A DNA stretch of 64,000 nt from CAVQAH01 sp963784195 (GTDB lineage: Bacteria > Acidobacteriota > Vicinamibacteria > Vicinamibacterales > 2-12-FULL-66-21). The position numbers and the translations under genes are program-made. Of the stretch, positions 19,446 through 27,978 are shown in pieces. The notes under the pieces are model-generated. The model saw nothing but the letters and a program-made list of their open reading frames with translations. It did no database searches and was not told where the DNA came from. Every line of letters begins with the position of its first letter. Positions within the stretch are counted from its first letter, which is position 1. The stretch lies in assembly GCA_963784195.1 (NCBI GenBank), contig CAWARA010000002.1, forward strand, positions 22,233-86,232, written 5' to 3'.

Positions 19446-19475
19446 GCCGGTGACCTGAGGTTCAGCACGCCGTCA

Positions 19476-20646
19476 TCATTGCCATGCCCCTGGCTTCGGG
19501 TATTCGAGCTGCATGGCGACGAAGTCGGCCGTGCGCCTTCCGTAGCGAGTGCTGATCCCCTGAAGGGCGTCGTCCAGGGCTCTTGCCGGTTGACGATCCC
19601 CGATCGCCGGGAGCAGATGCTCCGCGGGCCAGCTCGCCGCGACCCGGTCGGGGACAATGCGGATGCCGTGGCGCGTCTGCTGTGCACCGTGGGTGCGGGA
19701 GAACGTCACCGCGCGTGACCGGTAGGTTCGCGACCACGCGTCCGCGACCAGGGCCAGCGATACTTCATCAACCCCCTGTGTAAGCTCGATGCCGAGTTGC
19801 TCGCGGTTCCAGAACGCGACCGTGTTGCCGATTGCCGTCAACGCGAACGGTCGCGAGAACTGGAACGCATCGCTGTCGTGACGCGCGTCCCAGTCGGTGA
19901 CGCCGAGATCACGGCCGACGGTTTCCGCCTTCTCCCGGCCGGCGATGGCTTCGATCAACGTCAGCGATATCGGCATGGACGCGCTGATCCCTGTCGTCGT
20001 CGCAACGCCCGCGTCAACCACCAGCCGCCGGTTTGCGACATAGTCGATCGCGGGATGCTTCTCGAGCAGCTCATCGAGGTAATACCAGTGCGTGGTCGCC
20101 CGCTTGCCGTCCAGCAGGCCTGCTTCGCCAACCACCTTGGCTCCGGCGCACACGCCGATAATCATCGCGCCCCTGGACGCCTGGCTCTCGAGCCATTGGA
20201 GAACCGCGGGGTCATCGTCGCGACTCATGGCCGGGACGATGACATAGTCAGCGCCTTCCGGATGCTGCGCATCAAACTCCGCGACCGTCGCTTGCGCCTC
20301 GACCGTGAGCGCCGGATACAGCTTTACCAGCCCTGGTTGGGTGGCCAGCAGCACCACGTCGGCGACGTCGGCGCGCCGAAGGATGCCGTAGGGCATCAGA
20401 TAGTCGGTGGCCTCGGTGGCGTCATTGATGCCGATCATCGCAATCAGGGGTCGCTGGCGTTTCGGCGGCTTCAAAGCCGCGACAGTGGCATCGGCTTCCT
20501 CCTTCGGCGATCGGAGGCGACGCGTTGCCAGTCGGTTCCGGAGGAAGCGAAAGAATCCACGCCCCGCCACCCGCCGCGAAGAGTCCGACGGCGCCCAATC
20601 CGCCCCACGAGATGAGACGCCAGTGCCGCTGACCGAGAGGGTTCAC
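19476..20646 (-). CDS. Membrane-anchored DJ-1/PfpI-family protein, one frameshift
   Basis: The GTG at 20646 overlaps the stop of the upstream gene (GTGA) and gives VNPLGQRHWRLISWGG followed by a TM anchor (GAVGLFAAGGGAWIL). Near 20512 one inserted base breaks the frame. Removing it joins PPIAEEEADATVAAL. The DJ-1/PfpI core shows LIAMIGINDATEATDYLMPY and the nucleophile elbow IIGVCAGAKVVGEAG with its Cys. The C-terminal part matches GlxA-like amidotransferase-fold proteins without the AraC DNA-binding domain. The function could be a stress-related hydrolase or regulator. Confidence 0.8.
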
Positions 20647-21098
20647 CGGTGTCGCTCCGCCGACGCCGACGCGGTGACTTCTCTCGGGCCGGACGAAGAA
20701 GCGGCATGTGCGCGCGTCACGGCTGCGGTGTCGACGTACTCTCGAAAGTGCGTGACCTTGCCGTTGTTCAACGTCCACACGTGTGCCCAATCAGAAGCAG
20801 ATTCTCTGCCGGTAGACTTGACGCGCATCAAGAAACGTCCCAACACGACTACCGTGTTACCCTGCGCGATGAACTGCTCAGGCCTGAAGTCGAGAACCTC
20901 CTGTGACTCGATCAGCTTGCGGAGAAACTGCGACACGCCTTCGCGTCGGCGCCACGTGCCGGCAAACGGCACGCTGGTCATCTGCGGCATTTGCCACACG
21001 ATGTCAGGGTGGAGCGAATCGAGAAACGACTCGACGTCGCCGCTGCTGAATCTGTCGTACGCGTGTTTGACCAATCGGGTGGTGTCTTGATCATCCAT
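20643..21098 (-). CDS. NTF2/SnoaL-like protein (nuclear transport factor 2 family)
   Basis: ATG at 21098 with a strong AGGAGGT site, so the longer upstream frame is discarded. The 151 residues show the SnoaL pattern: VKHAYDRFSSGDVESFLDSLHPDIVWQMP, TWRRREGVSQFLRKL, GNTVVVLGRF, WAHVWTLNNGKVTHFREYVD. Such cone-shaped folds include isomerases and hydrolases, and no catalytic assignment is possible. It is translationally coupled to the DJ-1-like gene. Confidence 0.85.
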   Translation of the reverse strand: MDDQDTTRLVKHAYDRFSSGDVESFLDSLHPDIVWQMPQMTSVPFAGTWRRREGVSQFLRKLIESQEVLDFRPEQFIAQGNTVVVLGRFLMRVKSTGRESASDWAHVWTLNNGKVTHFREYVDTAAVTRAHAASSSGPREVTASASAERHR

Positions 21099-21214
21099 CG
21101 AACCTCCTGTGCACTCGCTGGCGCTGAACCCTTGGTTCACATTTCAATAGCGAGAGGCTCGAGTCAAGCTCGGCGGGTCTGTCCGTGCAGCACCAGAAGA
21201 AGAGCTTCCGACAT

Positions 21215-21994
21215 TCACTGCGAATCTGGTGAGCGCTCGCGCAGCAACCGGCCGATCTCCCGGAAACACTGAAAAGACAACCCCGCCTGGGCGAGGTGGA
21301 AGGTGAGCGAACGCCGGCATACCGACGTGAAGCTCGTGGCCAGAACGCGCGTGACCTCTTCGTCCGCGTAGACATCGAGGATGAACTCGAGCGTCTCGGC
21401 GCGTTTCTCGGGGACGGTTCGGATCAGGCAGGTGACGAGCAGTGCTCGCACGTCGTCTGCACGTCGCCAGGCGATCGGGCGACTCGATTCATGAATGGTC
21501 TCGAAGTCGAACCAGTGGGCGACGCCGGCCTCGAGATCGACGAGCACGTTCTCGGCCATGGCGTCGCCGTGGGTAAATCCCAGGCGATGGAACTCGGCGA
21601 GGGCGACGACCGCCCGTTCGATCGCCCTTTTTCGGACCGGCTCCTCCAGCTCCGGATCCTCCAGCATCGTCGCCAGCGTCTGTCCAGCGAGAAAGGGCAG
21701 GACTAGCACCCTGTCGGCATCGACCCGAATCGAAGTACCGCGGAGGCTCCGGTAGATCCGGCGCTCACGCTCCTCCCAATCCCGCTGCGGCAGGACCCGC
21801 ACGCCGGTATCCAGGATCCTGACCAGCGGACCACCCATCCAGACCAGGAGAGGCGCGTAGAAGAGGCGGTGCTTTCGCACCTGACGCTCATCGTCCTGGT
21901 GGACGATCCGAGCGGTCGAGTACCTCGCGGACCGAAGCAGCCTCCCCAATGCCAGGCACAGAACGAAGTAGGCACGCTCCGCTAGTTCCCCCAC
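21215..21994 (-). CDS. Lipopolysaccharide-kinase-like (WaaP/RIO/Bud32-type) protein
   Basis: GTG start at 21994. The product is 259 residues with a small-kinase core: a hydrophobic beta region (DADRVLVLPFLAGQTL), catalytic loop FTHGDAMAENVLVD (HxD...N) and metal loop WFDFET (DFE in place of DFG). Regular glycine loop and Lys are less clear. Family members phosphorylate sugars of lipopolysaccharide at the inner membrane. It is the last gene of the minus-strand UppS operon, suggesting it modifies the product of that pathway. Confidence 0.75.
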   Translation of the reverse strand: MGELAERAYFVLCLALGRLLRSARYSTARIVHQDDERQVRKHRLFYAPLLVWMGGPLVRILDTGVRVLPQRDWEERERRIYRSLRGTSIRVDADRVLVLPFLAGQTLATMLEDPELEEPVRKRAIERAVVALAEFHRLGFTHGDAMAENVLVDLEAGVAHWFDFETIHESSRPIAWRRADDVRALLVTCLIRTVPEKRAETLEFILDVYADEEVTRVLATSFTSVCRRSLTFHLAQAGLSFQCFREIGRLLRERSPDSQ

Positions 21995-22000
21995 GATGTC

Positions 22001-22120
22001 TCAATCACCGGCGAGCACGCATGCGATACCCATGGTGATCAGAATGATACCGACGACGTGCGGGCGACGAACCTGTTCGCCGAAGACGAAGACGCTGGCG
22101 ATGGGAATGACTTGCATCAT
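22001..22120 (-). pseudogene. C-terminal fragment of an EamA/SMR-like transporter
   Basis: A 39-residue frame (MMQVIPIASVFVFGEQVRRP, then HVVGIILITMGIACVLAGD) ends six bases before the kinase start. It looks like the last helix pair of an EamA or small multidrug resistance permease (FGEQ...GIILI.G). The rest of the gene is missing, so this is a remnant or a very small membrane protein. Confidence 0.4.
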
Positions 22121-22889
22121 CGATTTCCTGTCTCGTGTCGTATGGGATCGCCGGGCAGGTGCGCGCCCACCGGAAGAGGACCACGGAGACCCACGCCAGA
22201 AATGTTCGAAGGTAACCGAACGGCCGCAGCTCCATTCGCCGGCTGGAGGTGCGCGCAGTCAGGCTTCGATCGTAGAGGAAGCGCTCGCGGTGGTGACGGT
22301 AGGCCGCCATCGTCAGTGGCCATTCCTCGGCGATGGCCCAGGCCTCTTCGAAGGGACCGTAGGTCTCGAAGTGCGCCCGGTTACAGCTCATGAACGCCGG
22401 CATCGACTTGGCCTTCGCCAGGGGAAGGTGCCGCGCCAGCCCCCAGAAGGTCCACCAGATCCAGGCTCGGATCCCGGGCTCCCGTGAGACGAGCCGATAG
22501 AGCACCAGGCACAGGTCCTCGTCCTCGTGAAGCTCCAGGATGCGATCGGCGGCGTTCTCCGGAACGATGGTGTCGGCGTCCACGAAGCAGAGCACCCGGC
22601 CGACGCTGGCCGCAGCCCCGGCGTTGCGCGCCGCGCCGCAGGTTCCGCCGACGCAACGGACCAAACGCACGCCGGCGTCATCGGCGAAGGTACTCACGAT
22701 GGCCGGAGTGGCGTCCTCGCTTTCGTCATCTGCAACGATGACCTCGAAGGACGTATCGGGGAGCCAGAGATCGTGGCGGGAGACGCCCGAAGATCGAGCC
22801 ACACTCCCGAGAATGGCCTCCATGGTCTCGCCGATCAGCGCCTCCTCGTTTCGCGCAGGGATCACGAAGGAGAGACGAGTCTCACTCAT
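22117..22889 (-). CDS. Family 2 glycosyltransferase, one frameshift near C-terminus
   Basis: ATG at 22889 overlaps the upstream methyltransferase stop (ATGA). GT-A fold features are LSFVIPARNEEALIGETMEA, VIVADDESEDATP, GAARNAGAAASVGRVLCFVD with a DAD metal motif, and a C-terminal hydrophobic helix (LRTFLAWVSVVLF). Near 22160 a missing base moves the frame. The restored end is HLPGDPIRHETGNR with its stop at 22117. As written the frame runs on to 22005. Such enzymes transfer a sugar from an NDP-sugar to a lipid carrier or glycan at the membrane. Confidence 0.82.
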
Positions 22890-23545
22890 CGCGCCTGGCC
22901 GCCGTAGCTCGTGTCTTTTGCACACCGAGCGGAGGCTGGCTCGAGGATCCACTCGGCGACCACCAAAGAGCGGCCGGGGAGCAAGGGCCGCTCCCGCCGC
23001 GACCGGATTCGCAGCCCGGCCGCGTCCACTTCGCGCCGAAGGTCCTGGGCGGTATAGAAGCGCCGGGTACGCATGGTGAACTCCGCGTCCGGAGGGACGT
23101 AGCCGAGGACCTTCGACACGTGGAATGCCACAATCGTCCAAAGGAATTCCCGGACGCGAAGCCACGCGTAACCGAGGCGGCCCGAATGAAGGGACTGCAA
23201 CAGGATGACGGGGCCCCGGGTGACGCGAGCCGCTTCCGCCAGGACACCTGCCGGGTCGTTCGGGTAGGCAAGCATGAAGAACAGAAGCGCGGCCGAGAAC
23301 TTTCCGTCCTCGAACGGGAGGACCCCGTCGGCGATCAGGACCGGCGGCGGTCCCACGACATGTATGTCGCTCACGTCGGCGGTGACCACCTCGAGTCCCA
23401 GCTCGCGCTCCAACCGGGCCGAGAAGTGTCCGGTCCCCGAGCCGAGGTCCAGCACAGGGCCCTCGGTCGGCAGCCATGCACCCACCTGCTCCATCAGCTG
23501 ACGGGCTCGCCGCTCCATCACGGCATCAAGTAGCGACTTCAACAT
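22886..23545 (-). CDS. Class I SAM-dependent methyltransferase
   Basis: I place the start at the ATG at 23545 (MLKSLLDAVMERRARQLMEQ), 20 bp inside the end of the deacetylase gene. The longer upstream frame is its antisense-like shadow. Motif I VLDLGSGTGHFSARL, acidic motif VVTADVSD and post-motif VLPFEDGKFSAALLF are clear (UbiE/SmtA type). About 219 residues. The target is unknown. In this operon it may methylate the glycan or its lipid carrier. Confidence 0.85.
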   Translation of the reverse strand: MLKSLLDAVMERRARQLMEQVGAWLPTEGPVLDLGSGTGHFSARLERELGLEVVTADVSDIHVVGPPPVLIADGVLPFEDGKFSAALLFFMLAYPNDPAGVLAEAARVTRGPVILLQSLHSGRLGYAWLRVREFLWTIVAFHVSKVLGYVPPDAEFTMRTRRFYTAQDLRREVDAAGLRIRSRRERPLLPGRSLVVAEWILEPASARCAKDTSYGGQAR

Positions 23546-24323
23546 CACTCGCCTCGAGCAACCCCGCCAGTGTGCTCGGTTCGTAGCCGCTCTCGAGGAG
23601 CTCCTCGGTGAGCTGGAGGATCTTCGGCCAGAAACCCCGCTCCAGATCTCTGGGATGAATCGCCAGGATAGGGACTCCACGATCCAGCGACTGACGCAGC
23701 CACCCGATCCCATGCCCGATGTGCCCAAGCCAGCCCCAGCGACCACAATCCCAGCTCCAGGTCGCCAGCGGAACCTTTCGACCGGCGCGTGACTCGAGGG
23801 AGAAAAAACCCAGAACGTATTCCAGTCGGAGAGCGTTCCCGTCCCCCAGGCGTCCGCCTTCGCGAAGCTTCGGCGAGACATCGCCAAAGCCTTTGGCGTA
23901 GGCGTGCACGTGTCCAGGCTGCCAGCCGGGTGCGAGGAAGCCCCGCGCCGGCGCGCCGAAGGCCTCAGTGAAGACACGCTGTCCGCGCTCGATGGTGCGT
24001 CGAGTCTCTTCGGGATCCAGACCGTTCATCTCGTCGGAGCTCCCGGTGAGCACCGAGATCGGCCCCCGGCCTCGCTGGCGTTGATGGAAGTAGCCGTGAA
24101 GGAGAAGCTCCTCGGCGCCCTCCCGGACCAGCCGGCAGTAGTCGGGATGCGCCGCGAGTGGCCACTCGCCGTGCCAGTTGGGAACCACGCCGAAGGAGAG
24201 ACGACGCCCGAGAAAGGGTGCGAGGTCCCGGATCATCACGCGAGTCTCACGCGCGTAGGCCGGAGTGGCGTCGTGGATACAGAAATGGAAGCGCCGTTGC
24301 CCTTCGAGAGGAGGTTCGGTCAT
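23526..24323 (-). CDS. Polysaccharide deacetylase-like protein (DUF2334 type)
   Basis: 265 residues. Starts FHFCIHDATPAYARETRVMI, where the early HD pair is the metal-binding motif of this NodB-related fold. Later motifs are SFGVVPNWHGEW, ELLLHGYFHQRQRG (HxxxH) and RGFLAPGWQPG. No signal peptide, so probably cytoplasmic or peripheral. ATG overlaps the uppS stop (ATGA). It would remove N- or O-acetyl groups from a lipid-linked sugar if the operon reading is right. Confidence 0.8.
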   Translation of the reverse strand: MTEPPLEGQRRFHFCIHDATPAYARETRVMIRDLAPFLGRRLSFGVVPNWHGEWPLAAHPDYCRLVREGAEELLLHGYFHQRQRGRGPISVLTGSSDEMNGLDPEETRRTIERGQRVFTEAFGAPARGFLAPGWQPGHVHAYAKGFGDVSPKLREGGRLGDGNALRLEYVLGFFSLESRAGRKVPLATWSWDCGRWGWLGHIGHGIGWLRQSLDRGVPILAIHPRDLERGFWPKILQLTEELLESGYEPSTLAGLLEASDVEVAT

Positions 24324-25087
24324 CCTGCGGTCTTCCGGACGCCTCCGTATCGCCGATCGCGAGCGGCAAAAGCCTGAACGGCGGAAGCGAGATCAGCCTC
24401 GGTGAAGTCCGGCCACAGGACGTCGGTGAAGTAGAGCTCGGCGTAGGCCGACTCCCAAAGCAGGAAGTCACTCAATCGCTGTTCTCCGCCGGTGCGGATG
24501 AGCAAATCGACGTCACGCGTCCCGCTCGGTGCGTGGATGGCCTCATACAGGGATCGCTCGAACGCCTCGCGGGTCGGGGGCATCCCCTTGGCGAGACGGC
24601 CGGCCGCCGCCAGCAGCCCATCGCGCGCCGAGTAGTCGAACGCAATCCGGATGTGGAGAGCGGTTCCTTCGCTCGTACGCTCCTCGACATGCGCGATGCT
24701 GCGTCTGAGGGAACCGGAGATCCGGTCCCGACGCCCGATGACGCTCAAGCGCACACCACGGTCCGTCAGGTGGTCGCACTGGGAGTCCAGGTACTCCTTG
24801 AACAGACGCATCAGGTTATCGACTTCGCCCTGCGGACGGCGCCAATTGTCCGAGGAAAACGCGTAGAGCGTCAGCGTGGTGATCCCCAACGACGGCGCGG
24901 ACTCCACCGTTCGCCGGACCGCCGAAGCTCCGGCGACATGGCCCGCTTCCCTGGGCTGACCGCGCAGGAGAGCCCAGCGGCCGTTCCCGTCCATATTGAT
25001 CGCGACATGGAACAGGTCTCTGCCCCCGCGTGTCGGTGGTTCGGGGTCCCGCCATCGCGAATCCCAGCTGCTACCCACTCGACACAC
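24320..25087 (-). CDS. uppS: Polyprenyl diphosphate synthase (cis-type, UppS family)
   Basis: The cis-prenyltransferase signature HVAINMDGNGRWALLRG holds the catalytic Asp. Also present are LTLYAFSSDNWRRPQGEV, LLIRTGGEQRLSDFLLW and AELYFTDVLWPDF. It condenses isopentenyl diphosphate onto farnesyl diphosphate to make the C55 carrier. Start is uncertain: GTG at 25087 or 25078. This copy heads an operon of glycan-type genes and not the usual frr-uppS-cdsA cluster, so it may be a dedicated second enzyme. Note AINMDGNG in place of the usual AIIMDGNG. Confidence 0.9.
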   Translation of the reverse strand: MCRVGSSWDSRWRDPEPPTRGGRDLFHVAINMDGNGRWALLRGQPREAGHVAGASAVRRTVESAPSLGITTLTLYAFSSDNWRRPQGEVDNLMRLFKEYLDSQCDHLTDRGVRLSVIGRRDRISGSLRRSIAHVEERTSEGTALHIRIAFDYSARDGLLAAAGRLAKGMPPTREAFERSLYEAIHAPSGTRDVDLLIRTGGEQRLSDFLLWESAYAELYFTDVLWPDFTEADLASAVQAFAARDRRYGGVRKTAG

Positions 25088-25176
25088 TTTACATTACAAA
25101 GTTATTTAGGTCAATGACTGAGGGACGTGTTCTGGTGACCGGCTTCCGGCAAGAGGCACGGCGTTCTACTCGAGAA

Positions 25177-25572
25177 TCATCGACGATTCTCTACCTTGAA
25201 CCTTTCCGTACCCACGGGCTTGCCGTCGAGAAAAACCTCCGCCGCGTATTCCCCCGGCGGAAAGCCGTCGCCGCTCTTGAGGTGGAATTCGGTCACCGCG
25301 ATGTTCCGCGACGATACGGGTCTTTTGGGCTCGTCCACCAGGTGCCCCGCATACGTCCAGCGCACGCTCATCGTGCCGGAACCGGCGCCACTGGTGGCCA
25401 CGGACAGATATATTGTCTCGTCCGGCTTGAACGTCGTCGTGTGGGCGGCAATGGTGTTGTCGGCATTCAACGATCGCCCAAGCTGAATCGAGGTGACGCG
25501 AAGGCCCGATCCGCAGGCGAGCGAGCTGGCGAACATCAGGATTACGAAGAGCTGCAGCTTCTTGTTCGGCAT
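25177..25572 (-). CDS. Small lipoprotein of unknown function
   Basis: 131 residues. The N-terminal hydrophobic helix ends in a lipobox (ASSLACGS). The mature part is beta-rich with an Ig-like pattern (TIYLSVATSG, MSVRWTYAG, GEYAAEVFLDGKPVGTERFKV). Likely anchored at the membrane facing the periplasm. Family not recognised. Confidence 0.75.
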   Translation of the reverse strand: MPNKKLQLFVILMFASSLACGSGLRVTSIQLGRSLNADNTIAAHTTTFKPDETIYLSVATSGAGSGTMSVRWTYAGHLVDEPKRPVSSRNIAVTEFHLKSGDGFPPGEYAAEVFLDGKPVGTERFKVENRR

Positions 25573-25610
25573 GAGGAACGGTCATTGTACGCGCTCGGGT
25601 GTCTGCGGCT

Positions 25611-26307
25611 CTATCTTGTGACGAGCACGAGCGCCAGGCCGTCGTAGCCCTTCTCGCCGACGGTCTGCAGCACCGTCGCGGACACTCGCGGCTCGGACGC
25701 AACCATCGCCAGAACGCGGCGCATCGCGACGACCGCCGGATCCTGGCTATCGGCGTCCGCGATGCGCACCGTTGCGTACGACGTTGTCGATCAGGATGAG
25801 CGTGCCGATCCGGGCGAGCCGAAGCGCCCATTTGAAGTAGTCCGGTGTGTTTGGCTTGTCGGCGTCGATGAAGACGAGATCGAACGGCCCGAGCCCTTCG
25901 CGCTCGATGGACGGCAGCATGTCGAGGGCGCGTCCGATCCTCAGGTCGACGCTCGCCGCGACGTTCGCGCGCGCAATATTCTCCCGGGCAACCGCCGCGT
26001 GCTTCTCGTCCGCTTCAATCGTGATCAGCCGTCCACCCGGCTGGAGGCCACGCGCCAGCCAGATCGTGCTGTAGCCCCCGAGCGTTCCGATCTCGAGGAT
26101 CGCGCGCGCGCCGATCGACCGCGCCAGCAGGTTCAGCACCTTGCCCTGCGCGGGCGTGACACTGATCGACGGAAGGCCCGCCGCATCGCTCGCGGCCAGC
26201 GCGCCGCGCAGCCCATCGTCCTGCCCGACAAGAAGCTCGTCGACATACTCGTCGACAGCCGTCCACCGCGCGTCCGCGCGATCCATCGCGCTGCGTGAAT
26301 CTGCCAT
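25611..26307 (-). CDS. O-methyltransferase (CCoAOMT-like), one frameshift
   Basis: Core motifs are ARAILEIGTLGGYSTIWLAR, LITIEADEKHAAVARENI and FDLVFIDADKPNTPDYFKWA, with LILIDNVVRNG (metal-binding DN). Near 25786 an inserted base causes an early stop. Removing it restores NVRIADADSQDPAVVAMRR, ending GEKGYDGLALVLVTR at 25611. The family methylates catechol-type hydroxyls using SAM and a divalent metal. Confidence 0.85.
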
Positions 26308-26372
26308 GTGACGATGCTAAACCAACCTGTCAGCTGTCCGCGCATCCGTCGCGCTGCGTGAATCTGCCATGT
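26286..26372. repeat. Direct repeat copying the O-methyltransferase start
   Basis: A 24-bp exact match (core CGCGCTGCGTGAATCTGCC) occurs at 26286-26309, over the O-methyltransferase start, and again at 26349-26372. Similarity extends about 12 bp further upstream of each. It looks like a local duplication. Confidence 0.8.
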
Positions 26373-26462
26373 CTGGAATAGAGTAGTGCGGAAGGTTGCA
26401 GAATTTCCAGGCTTATCGCTGAATTGAAGAACGCGAGACTTCGTTTTCGAGCTTGGAGTCAT

Positions 26463-27233
26463 ATGCCCATGGGTGCTGATGGAGTCTGGGCTGCCCTGGC
26501 GTTGGGCGCAGTGTCCTCCGCCGGGCTGCTGATAGGCGCGATCGTCGGATCATTCTCCCGAATGCCGCACCACGGGATCGCGATGGCCATGTCGGTAGGT
26601 GCGGGACTGCTGCTCGCCGGTGTGTCCCTTAAGGTGGCCGCGGATGCGATCCGGATCGCCGGGCCGGTGGCAGCGGCGCTGTCACTGCTGCTTGGGGCAG
26701 CCGTGTTCAGCGCGAGCAACGCGCTTCTCGCGCGGTTCGGTGCCGCTCACCGCAAGCGATGCGGCGATTGTATTCAGCAGCCGGCCGAGTCGCAGCAGCC
26801 TGGCAGCGGAGTAGCCATCGCGCTCGGCAACGCGCTCGACGCGGTCCCGGAGGCGATGGTGTTGGGAATCGCGCTGCGGGATCCGGTCGTCCCCCTCGCG
26901 CTGGTGGTCGCGTTCTCAGTAAGCAACCTTCCCGTGGCTTTATCGAGCACAGCGGGGATGCGGATGGCCGGCCGCAATTACACCTACATCTTTCTGCTCT
27001 GGAGTGCGATCGCCATCGGGGCTGCGGTAGCCATCGCGGCAGGCTATGTCGGGTTCGGTTCGCTCGGTGAGGCGTGGCCACCGCGGCTGCAGGCATTTGG
27101 AGCCGGAGCACTGCTCGCGATGGCTGCGGAAACGATGATTCCCGAAGCCTTCCACAACAGTCCGCGTTTCTCAGGCTTGCTCGTCGCTTTCGGTTTCGGC
27201 CTGCTGCTGCTTGTAGACGCTACGACGCGTTAG
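26463..27233 (+). CDS. ZIP-family metal transporter
   Basis: ATG at 26463. About 256 residues with seven to eight hydrophobic helices. The TM4 motif ALGNALDAVPEAMVLGIAL and TM5-like AMAAETMIPEAFH carry the ZIP metal-path Asn, Asp, Glu and His. A loop with Cys/His/Gln (AHRKRCGDCIQQP) between TM3 and TM4 is the variable metal-binding loop. Expected to move zinc or another divalent cation across the inner membrane. Confidence 0.85.
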   Translation: MPMGADGVWAALALGAVSSAGLLIGAIVGSFSRMPHHGIAMAMSVGAGLLLAGVSLKVAADAIRIAGPVAAALSLLLGAAVFSASNALLARFGAAHRKRCGDCIQQPAESQQPGSGVAIALGNALDAVPEAMVLGIALRDPVVPLALVVAFSVSNLPVALSSTAGMRMAGRNYTYIFLLWSAIAIGAAVAIAAGYVGFGSLGEAWPPRLQAFGAGALLAMAAETMIPEAFHNSPRFSGLLVAFGFGLLLLVDATTR

Positions 27234-27360
27234 AAGCTGTATCGGCTGATGCGTGTTGGTCAGTGCCTGCTCGGTTCCAACACCATGGTCCTATAGATTT
27301 CGTGCGACGTTCTGCTGTGTGATCAGGTCGAACGCGGCTCGAATGAGAGGAGCGAAGAAC

Positions 27361-27852
27361 ATGATCACGCTGAGGCATGCAGCCGAGAACGTCGCGCCGG
27401 TGCTGTCCGTCGCCGCCATGATGCTTTACGGGACCACCGCCCTCGCACAGAGTGCCACGCAAACGTGTCGACCTGCCCAGGTCATCCCGCTCACCGGGAC
27501 AGAGCCCGCCGCAAAGATCGTCATCGATGCCCCGCTCGCCGAGCCACTCGCCCGTGGAGTGGTGGTGATCCCGTACTGTGCGGAGAACATGCGCCTTGCT
27601 CCGGTGTTCGGCTCGGGTGCTCTGGCCGTCTCGCCGCGCGTGGGGCACGTTCACGTGACCGTCGACGAGGCGCCGTGGCACTGGGCGGACGCGAGTGGTA
27701 ACCCGATCATCCTGCGGGGCCTGCCGCCCGGTCCGCACAAAGTGCTGATTGAACTGGTTGATGCGAACCACCAGCCGGTCGACAAGGGCACCGTGACATT
27801 TGATGTTCCAAAGAAAGCCGCGGCAGGCGATCCTTCGGAGCGGAGGCGTTGA
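27361..27852 (+). CDS. Secreted DUF6130-like protein
   Basis: ATG at 27361 behind a GGAG site. Signal peptide (VLSVAAMMLYGTTALAQ). The mature part has a single beta-sandwich-like domain with the conserved run GHVHVTVDEAPWHWADASG and GLPPGPHKVLIELVDANHQ. Function unknown; periplasmic or secreted. Confidence 0.75.
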   Translation: MITLRHAAENVAPVLSVAAMMLYGTTALAQSATQTCRPAQVIPLTGTEPAAKIVIDAPLAEPLARGVVVIPYCAENMRLAPVFGSGALAVSPRVGHVHVTVDEAPWHWADASGNPIILRGLPPGPHKVLIELVDANHQPVDKGTVTFDVPKKAAAGDPSERRR

Positions 27853-27978
27853 TCCAAAAACGTGGCCGCCGAGGGTAAGCCCAGCGCCGCCGGAGCGGTA
27901 TAGCGTTCGCTGCTCACGAACCGCATCGCCGCGACCATGCCCATGAAGGTGGCTCGGTGGAAGGAACGTGACGACACA

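Noticed and set aside
22005..23477. Glycosyltransferase extended at both ends to 490 residues
   Set aside because: The N-terminal part is the methyltransferase in another frame, and the last residues arise from a frameshift; the domain runs from 22889 to about 22117.
27651..27977. Minus-strand ORF overlapping the DUF6130 gene
   Set aside because: It is antisense to a gene with signal peptide and conserved motif; no ribosome site.
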